64,000 nucleotides of DNA from Ascarosepion bandense (GCA_037127315.1 JBBBDQ010001275.1:861501-925500), one strand, 5' to 3'. Counted from the stretch's first letter, positions 9,701-21,865 are shown. Notes: a model not told the origin generated them from the sequence alone. Translations and numbers: made by a program.

Positions 9701-11480
9701 CAGCAGCAGTTATCAAAAATAACTTTTTTTCCTTGTTAGTTGGTATAGAGGTATTTTACTGTCTAAGGTGGGATCCTCACAAATTTTGCTAATTTGTCTC
9801 CTGCTCTATCCTGAAATCATTTCAAATTTTGGTTATAGAATTTAAAGGTTCAGGGAGTTGGAATATTATAGGTGTGTGTGTGTGTGTGTGTGTTCACATG
9901 TAAACAATAAAAGAATAAACAAAAAAATTGGGGTTTGTACTACGAACCATTTATTCTTTGTTTTTATATCAAATCCGTAAGGAAACAAAGTTCTGAATGT
10001 CTTTTGGGTGTATCCCCATTTCTTTTTCTGGTCCAGAAGTAAGTTAGAGTAAATAACAATAAGAATGATTCATAATGGTCGAGTTAAAGTCAGCTTTGCA
10101 CTGATTTAGAACGACCAAAGTAAAAGATGTACCCACTTCATTCATGGAGTTTCTGCAAAACATCACTGAATGCTACGTGCTGGGAAGTGAAAAAGAGTGA
10201 GCAGTTGAGTACTTTCTGGAAGTGGGCTCATTAAATTATGCAGATGTCTAAACCCGCTTCTGTTTTCTTTATTATCATCCTGGGAAAATTTAATTCTTTT
10301 CCTTTTTTATTTTTTATGGTTATTTCATTTTCCCACAAATCCATCCCCAAAAATCGAGCTTGTGGATTTAATAAACAGTAAATCTTTCAAGTATCTTTGT
10401 GAAGGGATCACTTATAACAAATTTAACAGAGGAAAGAAAATTGAACATTGAATAGGCAATGCTAGAGTTAGATATGCATAACACTGCTAATTGCTACAAA
10501 AGCAAGATAATTTAAATAATTTAAAGGTTGTACTTAAATCATGGGTGGAGGTTTTAGTGTAACACAGGAAAAGTTGAAAAGTCTCTCCTTTGTGAAAGTA
10601 GTATCATAAAACAGTGCAGGTAAAAAAAAAAAAACCCTTTTCTATTCCTTTAGTACTTTTATTTTCATAGAAAAATGTATTTCTTTACTTTTTTTAATTA
10701 TTTATTAATATTTTATTTATCAAATTCTTTAATTTTATCCACGAGGTTTTCTTGTTTGTTATCTTGTGGAATCAGATTTTTTTTCCCTTTATTTTTTACA
10801 TTATCAGCAGCCAAAAAAAAGCATTAAAAAAATCTATGCGGATTCACGTTCATGATCCTTGCAACTTTAGCACAGAAACGAACAAGCAAGAAGACAAGTA
10901 TTCTTAGAATGCTCTCAGAAATGGAAATTAGAAACTGCCAATTAAAATTTTCTAAGAATCTCTGCAAATTTACCAGTTCTGTTGCTTTTTCAAATGTTTG
11001 AACGATTGCAAATGTCCTGTAAAATTTCCCTTCGTTATCGAAATCGAGAAACACAAAAGAGGAGGAGACAAATAATTCAAGAGGAGGGTATTGTTATGAC
11101 AGACAAAGCTCAGCTCCCCTTTTCTATTCCAGAATGCAAATAACTAGATGTGCACTGGTTTCACATCTCAAACGAGAAATGTCTGTTCCAAAGAGGAAAA
11201 CAAAATTCTAGATAAAGTTTTTAAAAAAAAAAGTAACTTACGACGTATTTCTTTGTTCACTAAAGTAAAGAATGGATATTTTGTTAATGATTGCAAACAA
11301 TAGTTCAATGGAAGAGTAGTTTTTATTTTTACTGTTTTCGGAGGGAAAAAAGTTTTAATGACAATCACAATAAACCATTTCATAAAAGACTAAAACTAAT
11401 GGTTCAATCTCTAAACTGTAAAGATGGGAGACATGATTTTAGAAATGCTCACCAAACTGTGCCTGATACTTTAAAGAGGA
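9701..11480. other. Unassigned AT-rich region
   Basis: Contains a (TG)n microsatellite at about 9872-9893 and several A- or T-runs. A 76-codon minus-strand frame at 10824-11054 has no family motif that I recognise. This is one of the few long stretches without an obvious transposon, so a small exon or regulatory element cannot be excluded. Confidence 0.4.
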
Positions 11481-11489
11481 ATATCTAAA

Positions 11490-11996
11490 TCTAAACTTAT
11501 TTATAAATGGAATTTTGTCTGTGTGTGTATCCATTACCTATAGACTCCAAAACGGCTGAACCGATTTTCTTGAAAATTTACACGGTTGTACTATAAGTGT
11601 CTGTGAGTGTTCTTAGATAGGTTTTGTGTCGAGGTACCCCCAATAAATATCGAAAATCAATAATCGAAAAAATTGGTTTATAGAAGGAGTGGCCCGATTT
11701 TGATCAAATTTGATACACTCATAGACAAAGACATAAGAAACGATATTCAAAAGCTTCAAGGTTGCAGTTCTTACAATAGTGCAGAAAATCGATAATATAT
11801 ATATAAATCCATGCCAGGAAATCAAAATTTGACTTACATCAATTCATTTTTCTTTCAGTCTACGGTTTCGCTTTAACTGTAAACAACTATTGTTTTTTAG
11901 TCTTTCGTGCTAACGTCCAAAGAGTCTGAGCTCCAGGACCATGGATTAGTTTTAAAGCTTTCATTACACCCAAGCAACACTAGGCTATACTGCTAG
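11490..11996 (+). mobile_element. Non-autonomous Helitron-like element H1 (type A)
   Basis: The 5' end is TCTAAACTTATTTATAAATG (TC start, preceded by A and one extra TCTAAA unit). Internal landmarks are GGCTGAACCGATTTTCTTGA and GAGGTACCCCCAATAAATAT. The 3' end has a short GC-richer potential hairpin (CCCAAGCAACACTAGG) followed by CTATACTG and terminal CTAG, then host T. TC...CTAG ends, a 3' subterminal hairpin and insertion between A and T without target duplication are Helitron hallmarks. There is no Rep/helicase ORF. Confidence 0.82.
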
Positions 11997-12078
11997 TGTG
12001 TATATGTATATATATATATATATATGTATATATATTAGGTGCGATTGTTAAATTGTCGCAATTATTTTATTATTTCAA

Positions 12079-12167
12079 ATATTCTTTAGGCTGAGGCTGA
12101 ACTCCAGGACAATGCATTAGTTTTAAAGCTTTCATTACACCCGAGCAACACCGGGCTATAATGCTAG
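12079..12167 (+). mobile_element. Helitron-like 3' end fragment
   Basis: Begins in type-B internal sequence (AATATTCTTTAGGCTGAGGC). It ends with the best hairpin of the family, CCCGAGCAACACCGGG, then CTATAATG and CTAG followed by T. Confidence 0.75.
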
Positions 12168-12243
12168 TCAGAGAATAAAGGGGAACTGACTGATAAACCA
12201 CCATTGAAATCAAAATTTACCATCAACAGCTTGTTAGGATTAA

Positions 12244-13035
12244 AAGCTGAAGTGAGTGCTGATTGCAGACACAGAAAGGAAACTACAAGACCTCCTACAG
12301 AAGGTAGCAGTGGAGAGTGACAAAAAATAACTACAAATAAACTTTAAGAAAACTGAATGCATGGTCATCAGCAAAAGGTGCAACCCAAAATACCAAATAC
12401 AGGTGGGGGATACCAGAATAAAGCAAGTACAAAAATTTAAATACCTAGGAAGTGTTCTAACAGGAGATGGAAAGTGCGACACAGAGATCTGAAGGCGAAT
12501 TGGCATGGCAAAGGACGCATTCTAGAAGCTGAGTAAAGTATTAACACACAGGAAAATTTCATTAGAAACAAAGAAAAGAGTGCTGGATTGCTATGTGATG
12601 TCAGTTCTTCAATACGGCAGTGAATGCTGGACAATATCATCGAAAATGAGGACAAAACTGGAAGCATCGGAAATGTGGTTCTACTAAAGGATGCTGCAGA
12701 TGCCGTGGACTGAGTATACAAGCAACGATGAGGTGTTGGAAAGAATGGCAATGAAAAGGAAATTGGTACTGAGCATCAGGAAGAGACAACTGAAGTTCCT
12801 GGGACACGCAATGAGGAAGGAGAGCCTGGAGAACCTGATACTGACTGGCCAGATAGAAGGAAAGAGAGACAGAGGAAGACAGCGGATAACATATTTGAAG
12901 GGCCTGATCAGGTGGATGACGGAACAGGGGTTGCCAGGAGCAAACATACTAAGAGCCACAAGGGATAGGGAGACGTGGAGAAACATGATCGCCTACGTCC
13001 TGAAGAGACAGGGCATATAGAAGAAGAAGAAGAAG
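12244..13035 (+). pseudogene. RTE-like LINE, C-terminal ORF copy
   Basis: With a few stops removed by eye it reads through KTECMVISK, VQKFKYLGSVLTGDGKCDTE, IGMAKDAF, ISLETKKRVLDCYVMS, YGSECWTISSKM, WFYxRML, RKRQLKFLGHAMRKESLENL, ILTGQIEGKRDRGRQRITYL and RDRETWRNMIAYVLKRQGI. This is the end of the RTE-clade polyprotein. The stop codon at 13018-13020 is followed by an (AAG)n tail. Internal stops (for example before FxKLSK) show it is dead. Confidence 0.85.
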
Positions 13036-13261
13036 AAGTAAAAACTAATTCACAAGTTGTGTTAAAATCAACAAGTTATCATTTAAGAATCAGGTTTTCT
13101 CATTGACACGATATTATCATTCTTTTTCTTCCATATGCCGTGACCCTTCAGGACATAGGTGATCATGGCCCTCCACATCTCCCTATCCCTTGTACCTCAT
13201 AATACTTTTTTCTTGTTATTCCTCTGCTATCCATTTGTTCAAGCCCATAAATCTAGAATAT

Positions 13262-13360
13262 TAATGTATAGAAACTGACATAGCTACAAAGTGAGAGATC
13301 AGTTTTGATATTGATTATAATATAGAATTGATCCCCCACTTTATATCCACCCTATAATTT
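13262..13360. mobile_element. Hairpin MITE-like element M1
   Basis: Left arm ACAAAGTGAGAGATCAGTT and right arm AATTGATCCCCCACTTTATA are near-complementary around GATATTGATTATAATAT. It separates two RTE pieces. Confidence 0.7.
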
Positions 13361-13976
13361 TTCATTTGTTAATCAAATTCTGATTAGGTATGAATCCACC
13401 TCTTCTCAAGACTAATCAGTTATTTATAACTATTTTTCTATGTAGCGTGTCCCTTCAGGATGTAGACAATCATGGTCCTCCACATCTCCCTATCCCTCTT
13501 AATACCCATTCTCCTGTTACCCCTCTCAATCCCCACTCCACTATCCATCTGCTAAAGTCCATCAAGTATGTCATGTGATAATTTCCCTTGTATTTTTTCA
13601 CCTCTGTCCAGTGAGTATCAGATTCTCTAAGCCCTCCTTCTTCAGTACATTTCCTAAAAACTTCAGCTATCTTTTCCTGATGTTAAGCATTAGTTTCCTT
13701 CTCATGTCCATCCTCTCCAAAATCTTATTATTGCTTGCGTATTCCGTCCCTAGTATCCTCAGCATCTTTCTGTAGAACCACAATTCAGTTGCTTCAAGCC
13801 TTTCCTTCATCTTTGATGATATTGTCCAGCATTCACTGCCATATTGAAAAACAAACATCAAATAGCAATCCAGTACTCTCTTCGTTGTTTCTAGTGAAAT
13901 TGTCCTGTTTCTTAATACTCTTCTCAGCTCCTGGAAAGCATCCTTGTGCTTTTGGACCTCAGGAATATAAATGAAT

Positions 13977-14062
13977 AGAAACTGATGTGACCACAAAGTG
14001 AGTGGTCAGTTTATATATTGATTGTAATATGGAACTGATCCTCCACATTATATCCAGTATGC
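13977..14062. mobile_element. Hairpin MITE-like element M1
   Basis: GACCACAAAGTGAGTGGTCA and AACTGATCCTCCACATTATA form imperfect inverted arms around ATATTGATTGTAATAT. Like the copy at 13262 it begins with GAAACTGA and lies between RTE pieces, which suggests that the element duplicated with, or inserted repeatedly into, RTE sequence. Confidence 0.7.
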
Positions 14063-14654
14063 TTCTGTAGAACCACATTTCAGCTGCTTCAAGTTTTTTC
14101 TTCATCTTTGATGATATTGTCCAGCATTCACTGCCTTATTGAAGAACTGACATCACATAGCAATCCAGTACTCTCTTCTTTGTTTCCATTGAAATTTTCC
14201 TGTCTCTTAATACTCTACTCAGCTTCTAGAAAGCACCCTTGGCCATGCGAATACACTTTCAGATCTCCATATTGTACTTTTCGTCCTCTGTTAAAAGAAC
14301 TTAAAACAAATATTTCAAAATATACGAGATAAAAACATTTCAGGCAAATATTGCGTAAGTGAATGAAAAATACATCTTAGAAAAGTCATTTGTTCTAAAG
14401 TCAGAAGTTCATGTGATATGAAAATCTATGATCATCATGTGCATGTGTATTTTGTTTTTTACTCAAGTTCAATACAAAACTTGAAGGTTCAAGAGCCACC
14501 TAAGATAGAGAGTTACTGAATGAGATGTGTAATATGAATGTAAGAGAAGTTGAAGGAAACGAAGGTTATGAAGATAAGGAGGACAGAAAATAATTGACCA
14601 TTGACTTTATGAAATATTCAGGATTGTTTCTTGATTGTATTTTGTTTTTTTTGT

Positions 14655-14975
14655 TTGTTTTTTTTAATCATATCACCCAAAGCAAGGCGGTAACGCCACT
14701 GAAGCGCAGAGGGCTACGTAAGAGTGAAAAGATTGGAAAAGAGAAAACCGGAAACCACATCCTAAACAGGAAACAAGGGATGAGCCTCTTCACCTGTTCA
14801 ATAGACGTGGATGGAGTGTGAACCGGGCGATAGTTTAGTCTATCTACTCCAATTGAAAAAAAGAAAAAATAAAGAAAAGAGTGAAAAGATTGGAAGAGAG
14901 AAAACTGGAAACTGCATCCTAAACAGGGAACATGGGATGAGCCTCTACACCTGTTCAATAGACGTGGGTGGAGTT
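14655..14975 (-). mobile_element. CR1-like LINE 3' UTR with two ~155-bp tandem units
   Basis: Starts with the LINE 3' end complement (TTTTAATCATATCACCCAAA, GCAAGGCGGTAACGCCACTG, CGCAGAGGGCTACGTAA). Two units follow beginning GAGTGAAAAGATTGGAA (14722 and 14879), each containing CATCCTAAACAGG, GGGATGAGCCTCT, CCTGTTCAATAGACGTGG. The same unit occurs three times at 35140-35600. Confidence 0.8.
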
Positions 14976-14981
14976 TAGTGA

Positions 14982-15318
14982 CATATCAACCTCTGTAGGT
15001 TATTTAATGCCAAAATCTAACTATTTTGTACTTAATTTTGTTTTCAAGATAACAGCTTTAGCAATACAAGTCTTACTAATTAATCTGTAGATGGGGGGTA
15101 GAAGATGTGGATACATATCTTTCCCAGAAGGACTTCCAAATAAGCAAATATAATGAACACAACTGGAATTAGAACTCGGCTCTTTGATTAACAATTCTGA
15201 GAAATTATCCATTACACAGCCTGGTATTCCCAAGTGTTCACCTATCTAAGTACTGACCAGGCTTGACATTGCTTAACTTCAGTGGTCATGTTTCAATGTG
15301 AAGTGACCATAATCATAA
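14982..15318 (-). mobile_element. 5S/tRNA composite SINE, second copy
   Basis: On the minus strand: 5S-like head (GGTCACTTCACATTGAAACA, GACCACTGAAGTTAAGCAAT, CTGGTCAGTACTTAGATAGG, CTTGGGAATACCAGG), then a tRNA-like unit with B box GAGTTCTAATTCC, then body and tail ending GAGGTTGATATGTCAC. Compared with the 3 kb copy it has lost about 30 bp at the 5S-tRNA joint. Confidence 0.82.
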
Positions 15319-15989
15319 TGTTCAGAGAAACATCCACACAAGAGCTTGATCTACAAAGTAAATGTTCTTGAGTAAAAGCTGTGTGGAACTTTTTCTTCAT
15401 AAGAGGAATATAGAGAAAATGTGGGTGATTTGACTCCTTGAATATCACATAAGTTCTAGCTTTAAGTTTGAACTGGTCTACTTGTTGAATATATTTTGAA
15501 GACACGATGCAGGAATGAATACCTTGTCAGCTTTCAACTCTAATATGTGAAAGAAACTGGTCAGGTACTCAGTTTTGCAGTGACAGTGTAACTAGAAAAT
15601 GGGACTGATGATGGCAGTCACATTCCATGTCATCACAGAAACACAACAATACTGTAGGGATAGTACCAACGAAAGAAGGTTTCTTTTTCTTTTTTAACTT
15701 GTTTTATTAGATGAACAGATGTGGCAGCATGGATTCTATAAGGCAGCGGGAAGATGAACTTCTAAAGAACACATATGGTTTGTTGGCTAAGCATCGCTTC
15801 CCATGTGACCTTAGCCTGTCTCTTGAACCCGAGTCTGGGAAGCATATCAACATGTCAAAATTCCTGTGGCCCTCTTTGTACCATTTTGGTTTTATATCCG
15901 AAACTTAGACAAAGGCAATTCATCAGGAGGTATTCTGACCAATCCCGAACCATCACAGCTCCACTGCCACATTTTGTAACATGATGAGA

Positions 15990-16590
15990 ATGATGTACAG
16001 GGTGTAATGGGGAAATTGTTGCTATTTCATATTTATAATTTCCCACATGCATGTTGTTTATTTTATATGTTGTCAACTGCACAGTATAGCTGGGTCAGTT
16101 GAGCACCATCAGTGAGAGAAAGAACACTATGACACAAGCACCAATACAAATATTTCAGAGTGTTTGGGTGTCAGTTCAAGAACCTTGCAGAGGATTCAGA
16201 AAGAGTCGGATGAGTCTAATGGTGATTATGAAGGTGTTTGTAGTGATCACTTGTGATGGCAACCAACATTATGCCTCCATTCATCTTCCTACAGGGCCTC
16301 AGACCCTACATGGGGGTCTGCCTTGAGAAAAAAATGCTACCCTGGATGAAGAAGGTGGATCCTTATGTCTAGCAAGTGGACTCAGCAAATTTCTGCAACC
16401 ACATCATCGCGTACATCAGGCCACCTAACTCCCCAGACTGCAACCCTCTTGATTATTATGTGTGGGGTGCAGTTGGGTGAGAAACCAATAAATACCCAAG
16501 AGTTCTGCAGTCAAAATGATGATGATCAAAGTGTATTATCTGTTCTCAGATGCTCACTTCCTGCTTGCCGGTGTGTAAACTAAGACTAGT
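15990..16590 (+). pseudogene. Tc1/mariner-type transposon remnant
   Basis: A 5' terminal-looking stretch (TACAGGGTGTAATGGGGAAA) is followed by degraded ORF sequence. The C-terminal transposase block reads IIAYIRPPNSPDCNPLDYYV then WGAVG, the catalytic-region signature PPNSPDxNPLDYxVWG of mariner-superfamily DDD/E transposases. Stops precede it (after KVDPYV and after AVG). The 3' inverted repeat was not found. A shorter relative is at 55990-56245. Confidence 0.82.
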
Positions 16591-16599
16591 TTTTGACAA

Positions 16600-17735
16600 G
16601 CTATGACCAGTTAAGACCAACTTTGTACCCAGTTACTGCATAAGCGGGAGCTGGGTAGTCTTTGACCAATGGCCTTAGTCTACATGCTCAGGTTCCCCAC
16701 ATTAAAAACTGACCTTGTGTCACAACTCGCTTCAGTGGAGGAGTAGGGTAAATATCAAGTGTAGTACCTGTTCCAGCAGCAGCAGCAGCCTACAGCCAGC
16801 CCATGGCTTCAGTCAACAGCAGCAGCTTCAGCTAATCAGCCATCACAATTTCCAGATTGTCATTAACTGTTGCTCCAGCCATCTCCAATAAGCATCTAGC
16901 TCCACCTAGCACTAACAGGTTTCCTCTAAGCAGCTAATGGTTCCCACATAGAGATTTATAATACAAAGACTTGAGGTAAATACAAAATTAAAAGTAACTA
17001 TAAGTTTCACTTTTTACAAATTTCGCAATTCCATGTGAAATCTAAATTTTGATGAATAGGAAAAGAGTTAACTCCGCCCTGAAAGAAAAAAGACAACGCC
17101 AAATTTTGTGATTCTATGTTAAATTAATTTCCTAACCAATCAAAGCAAGGAATTTGCAAAACTGAGAGAAAAATTAACAAGCTTATGTGAAAAGGTTTCA
17201 CCACAGAAAGAGAGAAAACCAGTCAAATCAGTCAGATGGGAGCAGAAATTAAAGACGACACCACAAAGATGTGACAAAAACTTCAAGCCACTGACCCATA
17301 CATAAGGTCCTAACACGCATTCGTTCTCTCTTTTGCTTTTTGCATGTTACTCGTTTGTCCTCACCATTCTCGCAGTCAACAAAGAAGAAGACAGCAACAA
17401 CAACAAGACACTTCAACGGATTCCTAAAAATTAACATCCTGATAATTACAATTTCACTTTACTGCTTCACCTTTCTTTTCACTTTCTTGTAAACCATTAA
17501 AAAACGAAAGAAACACAGGCTTTATTAGAAACACATTCTGCTACTTACAACTACATACTCTGGATTCACTTAACTCCTTACTACATTTTCTCTTTGAACA
17601 TTTAATTTCTACAAATTGATGTTATTCTGTTTGGTTAATAAAAATCTACTTTAAGATACAAACAAAATACTTTTATTCTTCCAACCTTTAACCTTCTGAT
17701 AACCTTTAAGTTGTAGGGTGTTTGGTTATGTTTGA
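16600..17735. other. Unassigned region
   Basis: Includes a CAG-rich patch (about 16776-16845) and ordinary AT-rich DNA. A 62-codon minus-strand frame at 17249-17437 has no recognised motif. No transposon end was seen, so this is a candidate for unique sequence. Confidence 0.4.
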
Positions 17736-18228
17736 CTAGCAGAATAGCCCGACATTGCTCGGGTGTAATGAAAGCTTTAACACTAATCCATGGTCCTGGA
17801 ACTCAGACTCTTTGGACGTTGGCATGAAAGACTAAAAAGTAATAGTTGTTTCCAGTTAAAATGAAACCGTAGCCTGAAAGAAAAATGAATAGATGTAAGT
17901 CAAATTTTGATTTCCTGGTATTGATATAAAATTGTCTGCACTATTCTAAGAACTGCAACCTTGAAACTTCTGAATATCGTTTCTTATGTCTTTATCTATG
18001 AGTGTATCAAATTTGATTAAAATCGGACCACTTCTTCTATAACCCAATTTTTTTTATTATCGATTTTCGATATTTATCGGGGGTACCTTCACACGAAACC
18101 TAGCTAAGAACACTTGCAGACACTTATAGTACAACTGTGTAAGTTTTCAAGAAAATCAGTTCAGCCATTTCGGAGTCTATAGGTAATGGACACACACACA
18201 CAGAGTTCCATTTATAAATAAGTTTAGA
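17736..18228 (-). mobile_element. Non-autonomous Helitron-like element H2 (type A)
   Basis: Minus strand: 5' TCTAAACTTATTTATAAATG (preceded by one more TCTAAA), GGTACCCCCGATAAATATCG, CAACGTCCAAAGAGTCTGAG, hairpin CCCGAGCAATGTCGGG, CTATTCTG, terminal CTAG at 17736-17739, then T. About 493 bp with both ends present. Confidence 0.85.
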
Positions 18229-18564
18229 TTTAGATACAAGGCCAATCTAATAAACATTCAACCTTCTCTTGACTTCAGACTCACACTTTAAACACTGTCA
18301 TGTGATGACATTTTACATGGTCATTTACCCAGGCCAATGTCAGGTCACCCATTCTCACAGCAGATTTTCTTGTCCATTTTAATCTGTTTGTGCACATGAA
18401 TACAAGAATCATGTTGGACAATGCAAAAAGCATATGTATTGTTGGTAACCACACACATTACATCATGATGGGAATTAGTATTGCAACTTGCCATGATTGA
18501 GAGTTCATAGACATATTGAATCAGTACACAGAAAACATACACCAATTTAAGAATACTGATTCAG

Positions 18565-18863
18565 CTGTGGTGCATTGAATATCGGCTCGGAACGAGAAAC
18601 CGGGGAGCCGAGTTTGAATTCCACCCCAATTCATTGCATTCACTTACACGCAAATACTCTTGGAAAAGGTATTAATCCGTCTATTCCTTCCAGTTATGGG
18701 TTAAATAACAGGACAGATTGGGTTCTATAGCCTTGGTCGGCAACCAGTCTACCGCAGAAAGCAATGGCAACCTACTGCGGGATAATCTTCTGCCCAGTCA
18801 GTCATGTCTCTTTCGAGACATGATCGCCCAAGCGTGTATCACGTATGGCACTTAACTGACTGA
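18565..18863 (+). mobile_element. tRNA-derived SINE S1, full length with target duplication
   Basis: A good-quality copy: GTGGTGCATTGAATATCGGC, GAGCCGAGTTTGAATTCC, TTCACTTACACGCAAATACT, GGCACTTAACTGACTGA. It is flanked by CTGATTCAG at 18556-18564 and 18864-18872. Confidence 0.9.
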
Positions 18864-19089
18864 CTGATTCAGAAAAGCATTAAACCCAGCATCACATCAG
18901 AATGACTGAACAGCCTGCAAGTACTCACCCATAATAATTGCCATCAAAATAAATATGACTTCATGAAAAAAAGTGTTTTAGAAAATGTCGAACAAAGGTG
19001 CCATCAGACAGCATATGTGCCTTACTGCTACACCTGATCCTGAAATCTGAAAGCACAGATTCACAAGTATGCTTCGATTACAGGAAATA

Positions 19090-19400
19090 TAATTCCTCAA
19101 CCATCTCTGATCACCACTCAATCCCTTATATCCACAACTTTGCATCAGGACTACATATTATCTAAGATAGATCTAACAAAGGCATATCGTCAATGGCTTT
19201 AGACAACATTTCAAAAAACACTTCTCAGACATTTTAATGCTTCATCTGCAAAGTTTTTATTTTCCTTTGCAAATACATATACTGATGATCTCTTGATAGC
19301 TCGCAATGACATCAATGCAAAATGGAAATTATTCAGTAATGAATAAAATTATTTCTGAATTCATTTTTTTTAATGAGGCAGAATTATTTTCAATTCTTGT
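19090..19400 (+). pseudogene. Ty3/gypsy-like reverse transcriptase remnant
   Basis: Translation gives LSKIDLTKAYRQW (motif A region, about 19158-19197) and TYTDDLLIARNDINAKWKL (active-site block, about 19272-19330), separated by a deleted and shifted segment. KIDLxKAY plus DDLLIA is characteristic of chromovirus/gypsy-type RTs. There are no LTRs next to it; the solo LTRs at 31.7 and 33.3 kb may or may not belong to the same family. Confidence 0.72.
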
Positions 19401-19611
19401 CATTGAATTAAAATATACATGAACCCATAAAACATACAGATCCATACAATTGGAAGGAAACAATGGTCATCTGTATCAAAAGAGCTAATTTCCCAGTCTG
19501 GCAAAAACCCCAGAGTAATAGGAAAAAAGTATAAATTAAAATGTGCGTCTCTTTAAAGTTGTTTTACTGACTCCTTCTGGACTTAAACTGAATATATTTT
19601 CTGATAAATAT

Positions 19612-20344
19612 AGTTTTTTTTTTAATCATGTCACCCCAAGCAAGGTATTCCACTGCCACTATAGCACAGGGGGTTACATAGAGCGATTGGGTATAGGCAA
19701 TGTCAGAAGGAGGGTGATAGATGAGTTAGGATGTACATAGGGAGAGAGTTGGAGAGAATGGGTGTGAGTTAGTGTGTTAGGAGGTGTCTATTAACCCTAC
19801 ATTTAAATGCCTAGAGGTTGTAGCCGTCGGGGAAGTAAGCATGCAGAAGGGAATTCCACAGGCAGGAAGTGCAAGAAAAGAAGCTGTTGGAGTAGAAATT
19901 GCGGTTACATTTCATTGGTTTCACTGTCAAAGGGTGGGACCTAGTTGCCAATCTAGTATCTCGCGCAAATTCACATCTAGGGGGCACCAGTGATTTAAGT
20001 TCATCAGAGCAGAAGCCATGAAAGTATTTATAGAAGAGGCACAGGGAAGCCACGTCATGCCTGTGAGAGAGAGACTGCAGGCGGTCAGCTAAGTCGGTAT
20101 CGATCACATTACAGATTCTCCGCTGTATTTTGTCAAGAAGCCCAAGGAAAATAGCAGGGGCACCCGACCAGATGTGGCAGCAGTATTTAATACACTGGCA
20201 GACGGTAGATTTATATATGTGCAGGATAGATTCAGACGGACAGAATTTCCAGGCCCTGCACAGAGAGCTGACTTTCATAGCAGTGGATTTAGTAATGGAT
20301 TCAACGTAGTCATTCCACTTGATGTCCGCCAAGAGTGTATTCAT
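19612..20344 (-). pseudogene. CR1/Jockey-like LINE ORF2 C-terminus and 3' UTR
   Basis: A 177-codon open frame runs from about 20344 down to 19811. It reads IKWNDYVESITKSTAMKVSS, KSTVCQCIKYCCHIWSGAPA, LLDKIQRRICNVIDTDLADR, VASLCLFYKYFHGFCSDELK and the carboxyl block SFFSCTSCLWNSLLHAYFPD. The 3' UTR continues to the terminus complement TTTAATCATGTCACCCCAAG at about 19620. The upstream RT catalytic region is missing (5' truncation). Confidence 0.87.
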
Positions 20345-21000
20345 TTACATGCAAATACACTAGAAAAAAAAAAATTCTTATAATCTGAAAATATTTTCTG
20401 GCTTTAAATAAAAATGTAATTCTATATTTAAACTGAATATTAATTTCTCATAAATGCAATATTTTAAATGATCAAACACTTTAGATTTGAAATTTGATCT
20501 TCTTACAGTCAGAAAAGTGACAGACACCAAATTCACGATTATAAAAGTGATAAAATTTAACAGAAAGTGATTTTATTGCAAACAAGCTTCTTTAACGTTA
20601 ACAAAACTACAGATAAGATCACAAGAAAATAAGAACGGAGACCTATTTTCAGAATGATACCTTGTTCTTAATTACCATTCCGTAGACAATTAGAAAATTT
20701 GCCAAGATTTTAATTAGCAGAGTTGCTTTCGTGCAAATAACAAGCAAATTCTCAGTTATCTCCCTTGGGTGTTACATTTTTCATATTTAAAATGTATTCC
20801 CCCATGCCATCTTTTTGCCCCCAGAACAGCAACTGCACACACACAAACTTGAACTGGTATAGTATCATATTCTAGGTTTAATAACTTATAAAGGTGTCAC
20901 CTCAAATTTCATATTTAAAAGAAAACAGGTAACCATCATGAACTGTTAAAAAAAAAAAATTATTTTCAAGCAGTAACAATATTTGCTATAGATGTCATCT
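20345..21000. other. Unassigned AT-rich stretch
   Basis: No motif recognised; it resembles unique sequence more than repeat. Confidence 0.35.
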
Positions 21001-21460
21001 TTATAATGTCAACAACCAGAGTAGAAGATCTACTTTATAATGCAATCAACACCCACATGTACATGACCAAAGTGAACCTTCAAGTTGAAGGACATTGTTT
21101 TTGGTTTCATCTAAAGACGAATGGACTCAGTCAGGTTTATGTCCAAAACACATACATGAATAAATATTTATCTAGCTTTCAATTTATATATGTGGAGGGA
21201 ACTGATCAGGTGTCCAGCTGTGCTGTGACCCTACAACCATAACCAGTCATGAGAGGGATGATGATGATAATGCTGATGTTGATAAATATTGGGTAATTTT
21301 TAACAGCTGTTTATCAGAGTCTATGGCAAAAAATTCTTCATATATGTAATTGATGAAACTTATAATGATCTGCAAAATACTCCTTGTGCCAGGCAACCAC
21401 TGTGATGTGCTTCAGGGGAGATTTTCAAATAATAGATTTTATGTATAGTACAAAATATAC

Positions 21461-21865
21461 CTACTGCGGGATAATCTTCTGCCCAATCAGTCATGTCTCT
21501 TTTGACACATGATCGCCCAAAGTATGTATCACGTATGGCACATAATTGATTGACTGAATATAATAGTTGAAAACATGATTAAGGCTTCTACTGGGCATAA
21601 AATAGGGGATCAATTTTATATTGTCCTGAAGTAATAAACTGAGCCCCCACTAATTAATGCCTAATAATATAATACATCTCTTCCCCCTCTAGCTATGAGT
21701 CAAATAATAGGACAGACTGAGTTCTATAGCCTTGGCTGGCAACCAGTCTACCGCAGAAAGTAATGGCAACCTACTGCCGGATAATCTTCTGCCCAGTCAG
21801 TCATATCTCTTTTAAGACATGATCACCTGAAGTGTGTATCACGTATGGCACTTAACTGACTGACA
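21461..21865 (+). mobile_element. Composite SINE: S1 3' half, hairpin linker, S1 3' half
   Basis: Same order as at 5458-5893: an S1 3' half, then GAATATAATAGTTGAAAACA, GGGCATAAAATAGGGGATCA, TAATAATATAATACATCTCT, CCCCTCTAGCTATGAGTCAA, then a second S1 3' half ending CACTTAACTGACTGAC. Confidence 0.75.

Larger units (their letters stand above)
13110..14300 (-). pseudogene. Cluster of RTE-like LINE remnants with two hairpin MITEs
   Basis: Minus-strand RTE pieces lie at about 13110-13250, 13420-13976 and 14063-14300. The middle one has a run of RVLDCYLMFVFQYGSECWTI and ILERMDMRRKLMLNIRKR. The 3' landmark CATAGGTGATCATGG (plus strand) occurs twice (13160; variant at 13468), so at least two copies, or a duplicated 3' end, are present. 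Hairpin elements at 13262-13360 and 13977-14062 sit between the pieces. Confidence 0.75.

Noticed and set aside
10824..11054. Possible host exon on the minus strand
   Set aside because: No family motif, no convincing splice context that I can judge by eye and AT-rich surroundings; not reported as a gene.
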